The notes beneath the pieces were generated by a model that worked only from the letters and a program-made list of their open reading frames with translations, did not search any database and was not told where the DNA came from. Made by a program: the position numbers and the translations under genes. 64,000 bases of DNA from Fictibacillus phosphorivorans (GTDB lineage Bacteria > Bacillota > Bacilli > Bacillales > Fictibacillaceae), in the NCBI RefSeq assembly GCF_023715845.1, contig NZ_JAMBOR010000018.1, forward strand, positions 1-64,000, given 5' to 3'. Of this stretch, positions 16,120 to 25,849 are shown piece after piece; position 1 is the stretch's first letter, and each line of letters begins with the position of its first letter.

Positions 16120-16557
16120 ATGAAAAACTTTCTAGATGATCTTTCAAGAATCACCAGTATAAAATTAGCAAGAACCACTACTAGACGAAAAGCATTATCA
16201 AAAATAGTTGGTAGTGTTGTCGGTGGTGTAGTTGGATTAACATTTTTTGCTGATAAAGCATTTGCAGCAGCATGTGACAAATGTCAAAGCTGGTATGTTG
16301 GAAGTTGGTGTGGGTGTTCTCCGCCAAATGGGAAATACTGCTCCGGATGTGGTTCATCTGCATCTTGCCCTTCAGGATATAAATTAAGTAAAGCCTGGGG
16401 CTATGCAAGTACCGGTTGTTGGTGCTCAAGTTGTTCTGGCTCTTCTAACTATTATGTTTGCTGTGACTGTACGAAAGGAGCAAGTACAACGACTAAATAT
16501 ACTTCTGACTGTGGATGTAAATCTCTAGTCTCACAATCAGGGTACTGTATTCAATAA
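16120..16557 (+). CDS. Tat-exported, 16-cysteine MauA-like secreted protein
   Basis: A 145-residue precursor. The N-terminus has a twin-arginine signal (T21-R22-R23-K-A-L), a hydrophobic stretch (VGSVVGGVVGLTFF) and an AFA-A cleavage site near residue 49. The mature ~95 residues hold 16 cysteines, many in CxC or CxxC pairs, with W58, W63, W93 and W101. Spacing resembles the methylamine dehydrogenase light chain MauA (CSGCGSSASCP versus the MauA CSCCGG-TCP region). From memory, the second TTQ-forming Trp of MauA has no clear counterpart in the C-terminal segment DCGCKS, and no heavy-chain gene is present. The GGAGGTGA site supports ATG 16120. Likely product of the MauEDF/TatAC module; enzyme, redox protein or secreted toxin are all open. 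Confidence 0.75.
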   Translation: MKNFLDDLSRITSIKLARTTTRRKALSKIVGSVVGGVVGLTFFADKAFAAACDKCQSWYVGSWCGCSPPNGKYCSGCGSSASCPSGYKLSKAWGYASTGCWCSSCSGSSNYYVCCDCTKGASTTTKYTSDCGCKSLVSQSGYCIQ

Positions 16558-16580
16558 CTTATACTTAATTATTAATTTAA

Positions 16581-16614
16581 AAACCCAATCAAGTTTATAT
16601 TGATTGGGTTTTTT
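16581..16614 (+). terminator. terminator of the Mau-like operon
   Basis: Stem AAACCCAATCA / TGATTGGGTTT with an AT-rich loop, then TTT, 24 nt after the stop codon. Confidence 0.8.
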
Positions 16615-16636
16615 ACTTGTTATATTTATATTGTTT

Positions 16637-17295
16637 TTTGCTGAAGGAAACCTTTTAAAAGATATCGCTAAAGAATTACGAGCGGATAAATCAACAGTAA
16701 AAAAAATATGCAGCCGGGTTGCATTTGAAAGTTCCTTGGAAAGCCCCTGTACCAAAAGTTACCAAAAAAAATTAGACCAAACCGATGCATTGTTAACTGT
16801 TCAAAGGAAAGATGGATGGAAATTCAACAGAAGTACCCAAGAAATCCAAAACTGAATTACGAGATATCGCACAAGTCGTTTATATGTATCTGTATCGATA
16901 TGATAAGGAGTGGATTCAAGCTTATTCACCTGCTAAAAGGCACGTACAGCATCAGAATAGACGAGTAGACTGGAAGAAGAGACCGAGAATATTGGGACTA
17001 GTCAAAGAAGTAGTTCAAGATTGGGACAAAGAGGCGGTTAAATCAACAAAAATAACCATTAGTTCCATTGCTAGAAAAATGAACAAATTAACTCTGTTTC
17101 AGAAAAAGGCGGTTAAGTTGCCAAAAAGATGAAATACATTCAAGAAGTAGCGGAAGACATGCTTTCTTTTCAAAAGAGAAGATGATGAACCGATCAAGGA
17201 TTGGGAAATTAACAGAGAAGCTGGGCTGGGGACTACGGTTTCTATCGAAGTGAAAAGGTTAATTGGTTTAAGGGTAACGGAGTATGAGTCGCCAC
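16637..17295 (+). pseudogene. tnsD: relic of a canonical TnsD C-terminus
   Basis: No single frame is open, but joined frames give successive TnsD-like segments. First comes a helix-turn-helix stretch LLKDIAKELRADKSTVKK (from 16637). Then ELRDIAQVVYMYLYRYDKEW, RVDWKKRPRILGLVKEV and ITISSIARKMNKL, followed by MKYIQEVAEDMLSFQKRR and, in another frame, WEINREAGLGTTVS. These follow the order of the TnsD C-terminal DNA-binding half that targets glmS. At least three frameshifts make it nonfunctional, and the N-terminal zinc region is gone. It shows that an older or nested Tn7 element contributed to this one. The tniQ genes at the right end lack these motifs. Confidence 0.75.
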
Positions 17296-17300
17296 AAAAC

Positions 17301-17330
17301 AAAAAACACTACTATTAAGTAGTGTTTTTT
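17301..17330. terminator. hairpin after the TnsD relic
   Basis: Perfect 13-bp stem AAAAAACACTACT / AGTAGTGTTTTTT with loop ATTA. Likely the surviving tnsD terminator; it works in both directions in principle. Confidence 0.75.
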
Positions 17331-17614
17331 CAATGGCGATCGAATGTCCAATCCCCAATATGTACGATATTCAAGCAGTCGGAAAGTCCAACTCCTTGAG
17401 TCTCAATAGCTGTAAAAACATGTTAACACGTACGTACATGAATGTCAACAAAGTTTACGAGAAAAAATTAGTCATCGGGAAGTCCAACGCTATTTTTTCC
17501 CGCAGGGATATATCCTGTTACTATTATTATTCGCTTACAAAAGAAATATACCTTTTTTATGCGGACGTTAAACCATCTTCGTGATTGGGATCATCAATCC
17601 ACTCTCTTTTGCGT
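17331..17614. other. gene-free stretch in the transposon
   Basis: An 83-codon open frame here has no ribosome site or family resemblance and is not called. The only structure seen is an imperfect direct repeat, CGGAAAGTCCAAC at 17380-17392 and CGGGAAGTCCAAC at 17476-17488, of unknown meaning. Confidence 0.4.
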
Positions 17615-18778
17615 TTAAGTATAGGAATCTTTTTGAACATCAATTATAAAGGTTGAATTATTAATTGTGTTTTCATATAAATAAAATTCATTCATCTTTT
17701 TCCATGCTATTATCCCAAGTGCTGCATTTAAAGCATTTAACTCAGATATTTGAATGTTTTGTGCATATACATCATTATCCGCTGCTGGACCGATTGCTAT
17801 TTTATTTAATGATGAACTATTCTCTGGTGTTATAAGTGTTTTTCTTATGGTTCCTCTTATTGAATCTCCGACAAGAGTTAATCCCATTCCTAAGTCAACA
17901 AATGGAATTTTTGAAGTCATAAGAAATTCTGTGATTGCCTTTTTGGCTTCTGCTTTATCCAATGTTAAAAAAACAAAATCATGTCCTTCTAATAAATTCA
18001 CATTTGAATCATCAAGAAAAACTTCATATGTTATAATCCCGTCTCGTAATTTTTCATATCTTTTCTCAAAAAAAGATACTTTACTAGGTCTTTCACTTAG
18101 TTCTTCTTCACTCATTACACCTGGTATTCTAAAGGCGTTATGATTATACATAAAATCGCCATCAAACAGTGAAATTTGTTTCACCGGAGTTTTGCTGACG
18201 AAATCCAACACAAATGAACCTGTGCCACCTAGTCCCACTATAGCAATTTTTTGTCCCTTAAGTTTTTCAGATACATGTGAAAAACCAGCTCTTGCGGTAT
18301 TTGTATCAGGGTACTTAAATACACTATCTTCGTTGTAACTATTATAATCAAAGTTTTGAGCAGTTACACCTGGATCAATTGATTTTGCTGGGGCTGATAA
18401 CAAATTAACATACCTCTTAATCTTTATATAGAAATTAGGGTAGCTTCCACTTTCAGGTTTTGATGAAAAATAATAAGTTCCAACAATATCTTGTGTCAGC
18501 GGAAAAGTTTGTTGACTGTTAACATAAGAGTTGTCTTCTTTTCCAAATTGGTCACATGGATGTTCACCTGAAAACCTTACTGTGTGATCTTGTTGTAATA
18601 CAGTTTTTTCTCCTGATAATGTAAAAGGACAAAAAATTGTACCAAATAATATCTTTTTCTCTTTATTTATATAGGGAATTCCTTTTATTACAATATTCTG
18701 ATTGATTAGAGAAATATTGAAGCCTTCATCTTTTAACTTTTTTAAATCCTCATTATGATCTATTAGTTGAGTCGACAT
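17615..18778 (-). CDS. E1-like ubiquitin-activating enzyme (DUF6791-ThiF)
   Basis: A 387-residue protein in two parts. The N-terminal ~150 residues resemble DUF6791 (LKDEGFNISLINQNIVIKGI, GEHPCDQFG, YVNLLSAPAKSIDPGVTAQ). A ThiF/E1 adenylation domain follows with nucleotide loop G182-L-G-G-T-G, the acidic strand SLFDGDFMYNHNAFR, and later VFLTLDKAEAKK and DLGMGL. E1 enzymes adenylate the C-terminus of a ubiquitin-like protein. The gene overlaps the upstream ubiquitin-like gene by 26 nt, so the pair is one operon. Related pairs occur in bacterial anti-phage or protein-conjugation loci. No E2 or JAB peptidase gene is present here, making a minimal version. Confidence 0.85.
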   Translation of the reverse strand: MSTQLIDHNEDLKKLKDEGFNISLINQNIVIKGIPYINKEKKILFGTIFCPFTLSGEKTVLQQDHTVRFSGEHPCDQFGKEDNSYVNSQQTFPLTQDIVGTYYFSSKPESGSYPNFYIKIKRYVNLLSAPAKSIDPGVTAQNFDYNSYNEDSVFKYPDTNTARAGFSHVSEKLKGQKIAIVGLGGTGSFVLDFVSKTPVKQISLFDGDFMYNHNAFRIPGVMSEEELSERPSKVSFFEKRYEKLRDGIITYEVFLDDSNVNLLEGHDFVFLTLDKAEAKKAITEFLMTSKIPFVDLGMGLTLVGDSIRGTIRKTLITPENSSSLNKIAIGPAADNDVYAQNIQISELNALNAALGIIAWKKMNEFYLYENTINNSTFIIDVQKDSYT

Positions 18779-18998
18779 TAATCCTCATTCCTTCCTTTAT
18801 CTTAATCATGTCTCCAAAAGAATACTCTCGACTGTGCTTTTCACCATCATCATTTTTTAATGTGGACACCAGAGTGTAGGATTTTTGCGAATCATCAAAG
18901 CTTCCGTAAGCAAGTACAATTATTTCTTGAAAAGAGTAGTCTCTTTTCTCAACTTGTTTTTCCTCACCATTAATGGTTACTGTAATTAGTTTTTTCAT
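18753..18998 (-). CDS. ubiquitin-like protein (multiubiquitin family)
   Basis: An 81-residue single beta-grasp domain: ITVTINGEEKQVEKRDYSFQ then EIIVLAYG is the strand-strand-helix start typical of the bacterial multiubiquitin family, and YSFGDMIKIKEGMRINV forms the last strands. The C-terminus ends NVDSTNRS and lacks the Gly-Gly tail of eukaryotic ubiquitin. AAAGGGAGATAATT precedes the ATG. It is the first gene of the Ubl-E1 operon and is transcribed divergently from the XRE-ImmA regulator across an operator array. Presumed substrate of the E1 enzyme; family assignment is from recall. Confidence 0.72.
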   Translation of the reverse strand: MKKLITVTINGEEKQVEKRDYSFQEIIVLAYGSFDDSQKSYTLVSTLKNDDGEKHSREYSFGDMIKIKEGMRINVDSTNRS

Positions 18999-19018
18999 AA
19001 TTATCTCCCTTTCTTATT

Positions 19019-19106
19019 ATAACGTTTGTTATAAATAAAATAACATTTGTTATAAAGGTTGTCAACATAAAATAACATATGTTATTTTAGTTAATAACAA
19101 CATGTT
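19019..19106. promoter_or_regulatory. operator array between ubl-E1 and its regulator
   Basis: Three near-identical 14-bp palindromes: ATAACGTTTGTTAT (19019-19032), ATAACATTTGTTAT (19040-19053) and the perfect ATAACATATGTTAT (19072-19085). A partial fourth, AACATGTT, lies at 19099-19106. Centre spacings are 21 and 32 bp, two and three helical turns. They cover the whole divergent promoter region, so the XRE protein probably represses both operons. Confidence 0.8.
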
Positions 19107-19129
19107 AAATAGAGAGGGAATTTAATTTA

Positions 19130-20227
19130 ATGGATGTTAAAGAAAGAATTATTCAAAAACGAAAAGAATTAGGATTAAACCAAACTGAGTTAGCTAAAAG
19201 GGCAGGATTAAAACCTCCTGCAATAAGTCAGTATGAATCTGGAGTAAGAAATCCTTCTTATGAAGCGATGCTTAAATTATCTAATGCCTTAGGAGTAAAG
19301 GTTGATTACTTAATTTCAGGAATTGAGACTGATAAAGATTATTTACTTGACCCAATGAGCGAGGTCCTTGTTAAGATACTCAGTAAGTTAACAGTCTTTA
19401 AGAAAGAAGAAATATTCAATTATATTCTTCTTACTACAGGTCAAAAAAAACACATTGAAGCATTGTCATCAGATCCTAAGCAATATTCCAAATATATTTA
19501 TGAACAATATTTCGAAAAAAAACTACCTATTGACGTTTTTAAACTAGCAAATAAGTTGGATTTAAAAATCATTTTTGGCGACATAAACAAAGAAGCGGAA
19601 GCAATATTATTTAAAAGAAATAATACGATAATTCTAGATTCTGAACTCAAACATAATGCAAGGATTAAATTTGCCGTAACAACTTTAATAGGTCATCTAA
19701 TAATTCCTTGGCATACTGATGAAATTTACTATTATAGAAAAAAGGGTAAATCAACGCTTTTAACAGATAATACAGAAGAAATGGAGGCTAACTCCTTCAC
19801 AACTAATTTAATTACCCCTCCAGAAGAACTAGAGAAGGATTTATATGTTTTTAAATCTAAAAAAGCAAGCTTAACTGAACTTAAAGAGTTAGCTGAAGGA
19901 AAATATGAAGTATCTTTAACTTCTATATGTAATCGTTTAGTTGAACAATATAATGATCGTTTTGCAGTAGTATTTTCAGATTGTAATAATAAAATAACTA
20001 AAACATTTTCAAATAGTATAGAATTAAAAGATATTGGTTCTGATATAGATAAAAGAAGTATGGCATCTGAATTGTTAAAACGTCAAAGCGATGTAGAAGA
20101 ATTTAAAGAGGATATGGTAAGAGCAACAACTTGGATTGAGAATGCACATGATAATGAATATGTATATGAAAGTTCTGTTTTTAATCCAGAATATAAATCT
20201 TTACTTACATTAATAACTAGAATTTAG
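19130..20227 (+). CDS. XRE repressor with degenerate ImmA/IrrE domain
   Basis: 365 residues. Residues 1-62 form a clear XRE helix-turn-helix (LGLNQTELAKRAGLKPPAISQYESG). Residues ~130-260 align with the ImmA/IrrE metalloprotease fold that, in related proteins, cleaves phage or ICE repressors. The metal site is broken: canonical FTIAHELGH is FAVTTLIGH here (181-189), losing the first His and the catalytic Glu, while EMEANSF (217-223) remains. It is therefore more likely a sensor or repressor than a protease. It lies directly beside the palindrome array and the divergent Ubl-E1 operon, a common set-up for controlling toxic defence genes. Confidence 0.82.
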   Translation: MDVKERIIQKRKELGLNQTELAKRAGLKPPAISQYESGVRNPSYEAMLKLSNALGVKVDYLISGIETDKDYLLDPMSEVLVKILSKLTVFKKEEIFNYILLTTGQKKHIEALSSDPKQYSKYIYEQYFEKKLPIDVFKLANKLDLKIIFGDINKEAEAILFKRNNTIILDSELKHNARIKFAVTTLIGHLIIPWHTDEIYYYRKKGKSTLLTDNTEEMEANSFTTNLITPPEELEKDLYVFKSKKASLTELKELAEGKYEVSLTSICNRLVEQYNDRFAVVFSDCNNKITKTFSNSIELKDIGSDIDKRSMASELLKRQSDVEEFKEDMVRATTWIENAHDNEYVYESSVFNPEYKSLLTLITRI

Positions 20228-20340
20228 AAAGTTTCTCATTAATGAAAAGAAAGGCCTTTACAAAAGGTGGAGCATAATTATAAAAATGTCTTTTTAAACA
20301 ATGATAATGAGTTTGTGCAAACATCTTATATACACTAGTG

Positions 20341-20371
20341 AAAAAGACTCACCAAATTTGGTGAGTCTTTT
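20341..20371. terminator. bidirectional terminator
   Basis: A 22-bp perfect palindrome, GACTCACCAAATTTGGTGAGTC, flanked by A5 and T4 runs. It lies between the convergent XRE-ImmA and restriction enzyme genes. Confidence 0.8.
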
Positions 20372-20438
20372 ATTTAGTTTTAAGAGGGAAATTATTGAGA
20401 GGAAGTGCATATTAAAATCCATAAATAACAAAACTTCT

Positions 20439-23400
20439 TTATTCCTTAATTTCCAAAGGTGGTAAACTATTTACTAAATCAACTGTTTGAACAGATACAT
20501 TGATAACTGATAACAATAAATTAAAAATATACTTTTCGTCATCAGAATAATCATTTGGGTCATCTGTAATAAATGACTTTTTATCTGTTTTAACTTGATA
20601 TTGATCAATAATCCATTCAATTGCCGGACGACCATTTATCATATATTGATAGGCTTTTTCAGGTATATTTGTAATGGTAATATCTTCATTAAAAATGATT
20701 TTATCAAGAACACCTTTTTTGGGATGTTTCATCTTCTTAACTTTATAAGATGGATTTGCTTTTCCTTCAAATTTTAGTTCTTCATAAGGTGGAACATTCT
20801 CATAATTTAAATGTAAATCCGCTAATTTTCGTCCTATTTCAACAAATGGATCCTTATTCTTAAGAACTGGAATACGAGGCAAAGATTTAATTAAATTATT
20901 TGCAAACTTTACTCGATAATCTAAAGAATGTAGTATGCCATATACGTAATAAAACATGTCTAACTTATCTAATCCATAAATTAACTTACTATTGTCGGAT
21001 ATATTGAATTTTTCACCGAAAAATTCGCTAACTCCAAATAAATAATATCCTTGAGCTCCAGCATCCATAATATTTAAATCAGGTACTGAATTCGTAATTA
21101 AAGTAGAAAAGCCGCGGCGGCTACTTTTTCCAGGGGTTAAAATAATCTGGTTATCATCAGAAAAGAGTTCTTTAAATCTTCCAGGCCGAGCTACTAACTT
21201 TTTGTCTAAATATAAATGTTTTTTTGTAAATGGTCGATACTGTGCAGTTAAAATATTCTGCGAATTAAAAGAAATAATTTCTCCTCTAACTAACAGTCTC
21301 TTTAATTCATCACTCCAGCTAATTTCCTTTTCATCAAGAGTAATATTAGTTAATTTCTCTTGAGGATTTGAATAATTTTTCGTTCTCTCTACATCTGAAT
21401 TATAAGTACTAATAAAAGTTTCGAGGTTTTCATATAATTTTTCTTTTGAAAAACTATAAACCCACTTATCACGCTTAGTATTTACGCCTAATTGTCTCTC
21501 ATAAAAAATGGCTGTTTCATCTTCATTTAGGCTTGGATATTCATCATACTTTTTGTCAGTTTGATTAATCCAGTCATTTTTTTCATCTGGAATTATCCTT
21601 TCAAGATTAACACCACTAATCGAATGCCACTCTTTCAGTTTATCAAGTTTATCTTTTCTGCTTAAATATTCTCCAATATCTGCATAGTGTATCTCGTGAT
21701 CATCACTTCCATCTTTAACTAATATAATAATTGCTACCCCTGCCATTATATCAAAGACGTTTTGACCTTCTTTTTTTGACTCATCTCCTGATTTTGCACG
21801 AATAGCTCCCCGTTAAGACGTATATATGATTAAATTCATTAAATAACGAATAACGTACCCCGTCAGTGCTAGTTTTATCAATAAATGAGCTGCCAGTTAT
21901 AAAGCCAATTACACCCTGTTCACCAATTCTGTCTGTTGCCCATCTGATCGCTTTAATATAACTATCATAGACTGAATGAACGGCAGTTGCTCTTGAAGTT
22001 TTTACATAAGTCTCTTCAACTGCTTTATCTAGTACAGGGTAAGATACATTTTCATTATTATCATTTTCACTTCTTTGTCGGGCACTATATGGTGGATTAC
22101 CGATGATCGCAAAAATTGGATTTTCTTGTTGTTTTTTTAACCTTGAATTGTTTTCATCAAACAATTCATCCATAAATGAATTTTTATGCTCTGTACTCTC
22201 AAATGTATCTGTTAAAACGATACCTTCAAACGGTAAATATTTATCTCCTAATATTGCATGGAACGTTTCCTCAATGTTTATAGCAGCAATATAGTAAGAG
22301 AGTAAAACTATTTCATTAGCATGAAGTTCTTGAGTATATTTACGGATCAAAGCCTCCTTTTGAATTAAGCCACTTTGCAATAGACGAGTAATGAATGTAC
22401 CTGTCCCAGTGAACGGATCAAGAATATGAACACCTTCACTTCCTAATGATTTGTTGAAGTGTTTATTCAATACATCATCAACAGAATGAATAATAAAGTC
22501 TACTATTTCAATTGGTGTAAATACAATTCCCAATCTGTTTGTCGTTTCTCTAAATCCAACTCTAAAAAATTTGTCATATAATTGAATTATAATTTCCTGC
22601 TTTGCCTTTAAATTATCAATTCCTTCTGCTCTGACACGAACACTATCATAAAAGCCTTGCAGCTTTTCTTGTTCCTTAACAAGTCCTTGTTTATCTAAAA
22701 CATTCAAAATCGAATCCATTGCTTTCGAGACAGGGTTATTGTGAACGAAACTATACGATTCAAATAGAGCTTCAAATACCGGTTTTGTAATTAAATGTTG
22801 AGCCAACATTTCAATTGCTTGGTTTTCGGATATTGAGTTATTTATATTGTGACGTAAACTCGCTAAAAATTTCTGAAATTCATTATATGCTTCGCCTTTC
22901 TTATCTTCTATCATGACACGAATACGCATCATGTGCTTACGGGCAATTTCAGCTACGTCTTCAGACCATTGTTCCCAATAACGTACATTTCCTACTTTTC
23001 TTACAATCTTTCCATATATTGCTCGTTCGAGCTCTGACCAATCTTCATCAGTAAGTGACCATGTTAATTGTTTATCTTGGGGCTCTGGTATTACTAATCC
23101 ATCTTCAGGTGCATCTCCGACTCCAATAACTTGAATTTGATCTGGTTTCTTTTTGTTCAATTCTAGTTTGTTGATAGTCGCGTCGAAACGTTCATCTAGA
23201 GAACGTAAAGCATTTAATACTTCCCAGACCACCCGATATTTTTCGTTATTATCTAAGACTGTGTTAGGATCAACTCCCGCAGGAATTCCAATAGGTAGAA
23301 TCACGTAACCATAATCTTTCCCAGATACTTTACGCATGACACGTCCTACTGCTTGCGCAATATCAATTTTTGATTTTCGTGGTTTCAAAAACATTACAGC

Positions 23401-25116
23401 ATCTAAGTCAGGAACATCTACACCTTCTGTTAAAAATCTTGCATTTGATAATATTCGGCAGGTTAGATCAGGAACATCAGCTTTTAGCCATGAGATTTTT
23501 TCGTTTTTTTGAAGTGCGTTCATTGAGCCGTCAGCATGTTCAATTTCTATTGAGAATATATCTGTTTGGTCATTGACATCATTTATGTACTCATCAACAA
23601 CTTTTGAGAACATATTAGTAATTAATTTAGAATCGTTAATTGTACCGGTGAACGCAATTGCTCGTTTCATAGGTTCTCCGAGAGTTTCATCTGAATGACT
23701 TTTCCTTTTTACTAGGCCATTCCAACAACCAATAATTTTTGTTACGTCATCAAATTCTAATTCAGACTCACGGGCTAACATTTGTTGGAACCTACGAGCA
23801 ATAACTTCTTCATCTACGGCAAGAACCATTACTTTATAGTCTGTTAAAATATTTTTACGAATCGCATCGCCAAATCCAATTCGATAAAATTCTTCCCCGT
23901 AAATTTCAGTATCGCTCATGTCAGCAATTAAAACTGACTTTTCTTCAGCTTTCTTTTTTGCATCTTCACCATATACTCGAGGTGTTGCAGTTTGATATAA
24001 GCGTTTAGTAGCTTTGATATTATTATTACTATGAACTTTGGTGAAAGCACTTGCTTCTTCTCCATTTTCAGTTGCCCCAGTAGTACGATGGGCTTCGTCA
24101 CAAATTATCAAATCAAAATGATAGAAACCGTTCTTTTGAGCCTCAACCACTACATCAATTGACTGATAAGTTGAAAAAACAGTCAAAAAGTTTCCCTGTA
24201 AATCACTATTTTCAATTTGAATCTGATAATCCAATAGTTTTTGAAAATTTGTAGTCGCAGGATAACCTAAATCTGCAGCTGCAATGTCTTCCAATTCATT
24301 ATTACCTTTTTCTTTCGTAACCTTTCTGTCAGAACACACTGCTATGGAATCTATGTTAAAATTTGTATCAGCATTCCAACTGCGTAAGGTTTGTGATAAT
24401 AATTGAATGCTCGGCACCAAGTACAAAACTCTAAAGACATTGTTTTTCTCAGCTGCCATTTTCTCAGCAATAGCCATTGATGTATAAGTTTTTCCTGTAC
24501 CAGGAGCCATAATTAATTTTCCGCGATCTGTATTTTTAAATCCATCTATTACAGATTCAATAGCCGGAATTTGATGTGGTCGAGGAGTTTTCTTGTCTTG
24601 AAGCTTCACATTTCTAGGGTTATTAAAAGAATATGCAGACCAATCAATTTTACTTTCCTGCAAGTCAGATAATGATATACGCACAATTGTTTTATTACGG
24701 AATTTAAGAGCATCATCTGCATTATTACTCCATTTATCAGTAGTAGTTATAATAATGCCCTCAGAATAGTAATTCTTTCCCACTTCATTTAAAAATGAAT
24801 CAATATGCTCTTTTCGAATTACTGTATCTTTAGAGTAATACTTACATTGTATAGCAACTAATTCCCCAGTTTCGCGTTTTCTAGCTACTAAATCAACACC
24901 CGTATCCCTTTTTGGAATATGATATTCGGTAGGAACTTCGTTTAACTTCCAAACCTTATCAAATAAACGAGCATACATTGGTTCTTTTTCTAAGTAAGCA
25001 GAGACTAATAACTCAAATAGTGTTCCTCTATTACGTTGTTCATGCTTTTTAGCATCAATCTCTTTTATTAAAGCGACAAAACTTTTATGATTTTTTTGCT
25101 CCAAATCCTTCACCAT
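20439..25116 (-). pseudogene. Type ISP-like restriction-modification enzyme, split by one frameshift
   Basis: Two frames together make one enzyme of about 1,555 residues: 25116-21781 (1,111 aa) and 21746-20439 (435 aa). Order of domains: Mrr-like nuclease with D75 and Q90-C-K92; superfamily 2 helicase/translocase with APGTGKT, CDEAH and QAVGRVMRK; a coupler; gamma-type N6-adenine methylase with LDPFTGTGTF and GNPPY; then a target-recognition domain in the second frame. This is the LlaGI/LlaBIII single-chain layout. Removing one base near 21812-21816 restores VLRGAIRAKSGDESKKEGQ across the break. As sequenced, the enzyme would have lost DNA recognition. Confidence 0.88.
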
Positions 25117-25214
25117 CTTTCATATTTCTCCAATGTTAATTATATCAAACGGATTCTTTTTTTGATTGAATATATATATATTTCTGCAGTTGATTTAAAA
25201 AGTTGATCAAAAAA

Positions 25215-25240
25215 CAGACATTGCTAAAGAGCAATGTCTG
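25215..25240 (-). terminator. hairpin terminator reading leftward
   Basis: Perfect 11-bp stem CAGACATTGCT / AGCAATGTCTG with a 4-nt loop. On the minus strand it is followed by TTTTTTG, so it suits transcripts from the small gene at 25478-25729. The rest of the 361-bp gap (25117-25477) is AT-rich with nothing else seen. Confidence 0.65.
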
Positions 25241-25477
25241 CTTCAATTTGATATAAGAGATGTTATTAGTTTGAAAAACCAAATGCATTGCGGTTTTTAG
25301 CAGGAAAAAGGCATCTTAATTGAACACTTAACCAAGTATTAAAATGGTGAATTATTATTTGTTAATTTACATTTATATCGACAATTTTCAATAATGTCTT
25401 GTATTCGTTTAGGTTGAAATTAATCGCTATAAAAATTTTCACATAAATAAATACAGGATTGAATTTTTTAATATAAA

Positions 25478-25729
25478 TTAGAAGCAGCTACTTTCATCGA
25501 TTTCAGCAAAATTCTTATTTGTTAATAACGGTAATTCCTTTTGATCAATTTCCCTTAAAAAACCATAATCAATATTTGAGGTAATTAATGTCCATTTATT
25601 AGTAGATAAAAATCCATTAGAATATTTATCAATGCACTTTTCCACGTAATCTGTTGATTGTCCTTTTAAATAACATTCATGAACATGATCATTACTTGCA
25701 TCCCCAGTATATAAAACGAAATATTTCAC
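25478..25729 (-). CDS. 83-residue protein of unknown function
   Basis: I do not recognise this protein. It begins KYFVLYTGDASNDHVHECYL, has no signal peptide or membrane helix, and ends DESSCF. The GTG at 25729 was chosen because AAAGGAGG lies 6 nt upstream on the minus strand; the open frame extends 14 codons further with no site. It sits between the restriction enzyme and the XRE gene in the same orientation, in the defence part of the cargo. Confidence 0.55.
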   Translation of the reverse strand: MKYFVLYTGDASNDHVHECYLKGQSTDYVEKCIDKYSNGFLSTNKWTLITSNIDYGFLREIDQKELPLLTNKNFAEIDESSCF

Positions 25730-25795
25730 CGTATCCCTCCTTTTTTTATATTTCGACAAAAAACAAATCATTCCTGTAAAAAGTTGGAATTTAAT

Positions 25796-25849
25796 AAAAC
25801 ACCTAGTAAAAAATCTCGCTAAAACGCGAGATTTTTTACTAGGTGTTTT
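25796..25849 (-). terminator. 24-bp perfect hairpin terminator of the XRE gene
   Basis: The arms at 25796-25819 and 25826-25849 are perfect complements with loop TAAAAC and internal A/T runs. The XRE stop codon TAG (25839-25841) lies inside the right arm. Confidence 0.8.

Noticed and set aside
17333-17584. 83-codon ORF between the TnsD relic and the E1 gene
   Set aside because: No ribosome site, starts inside a terminator tail, and the composition does not look coding.
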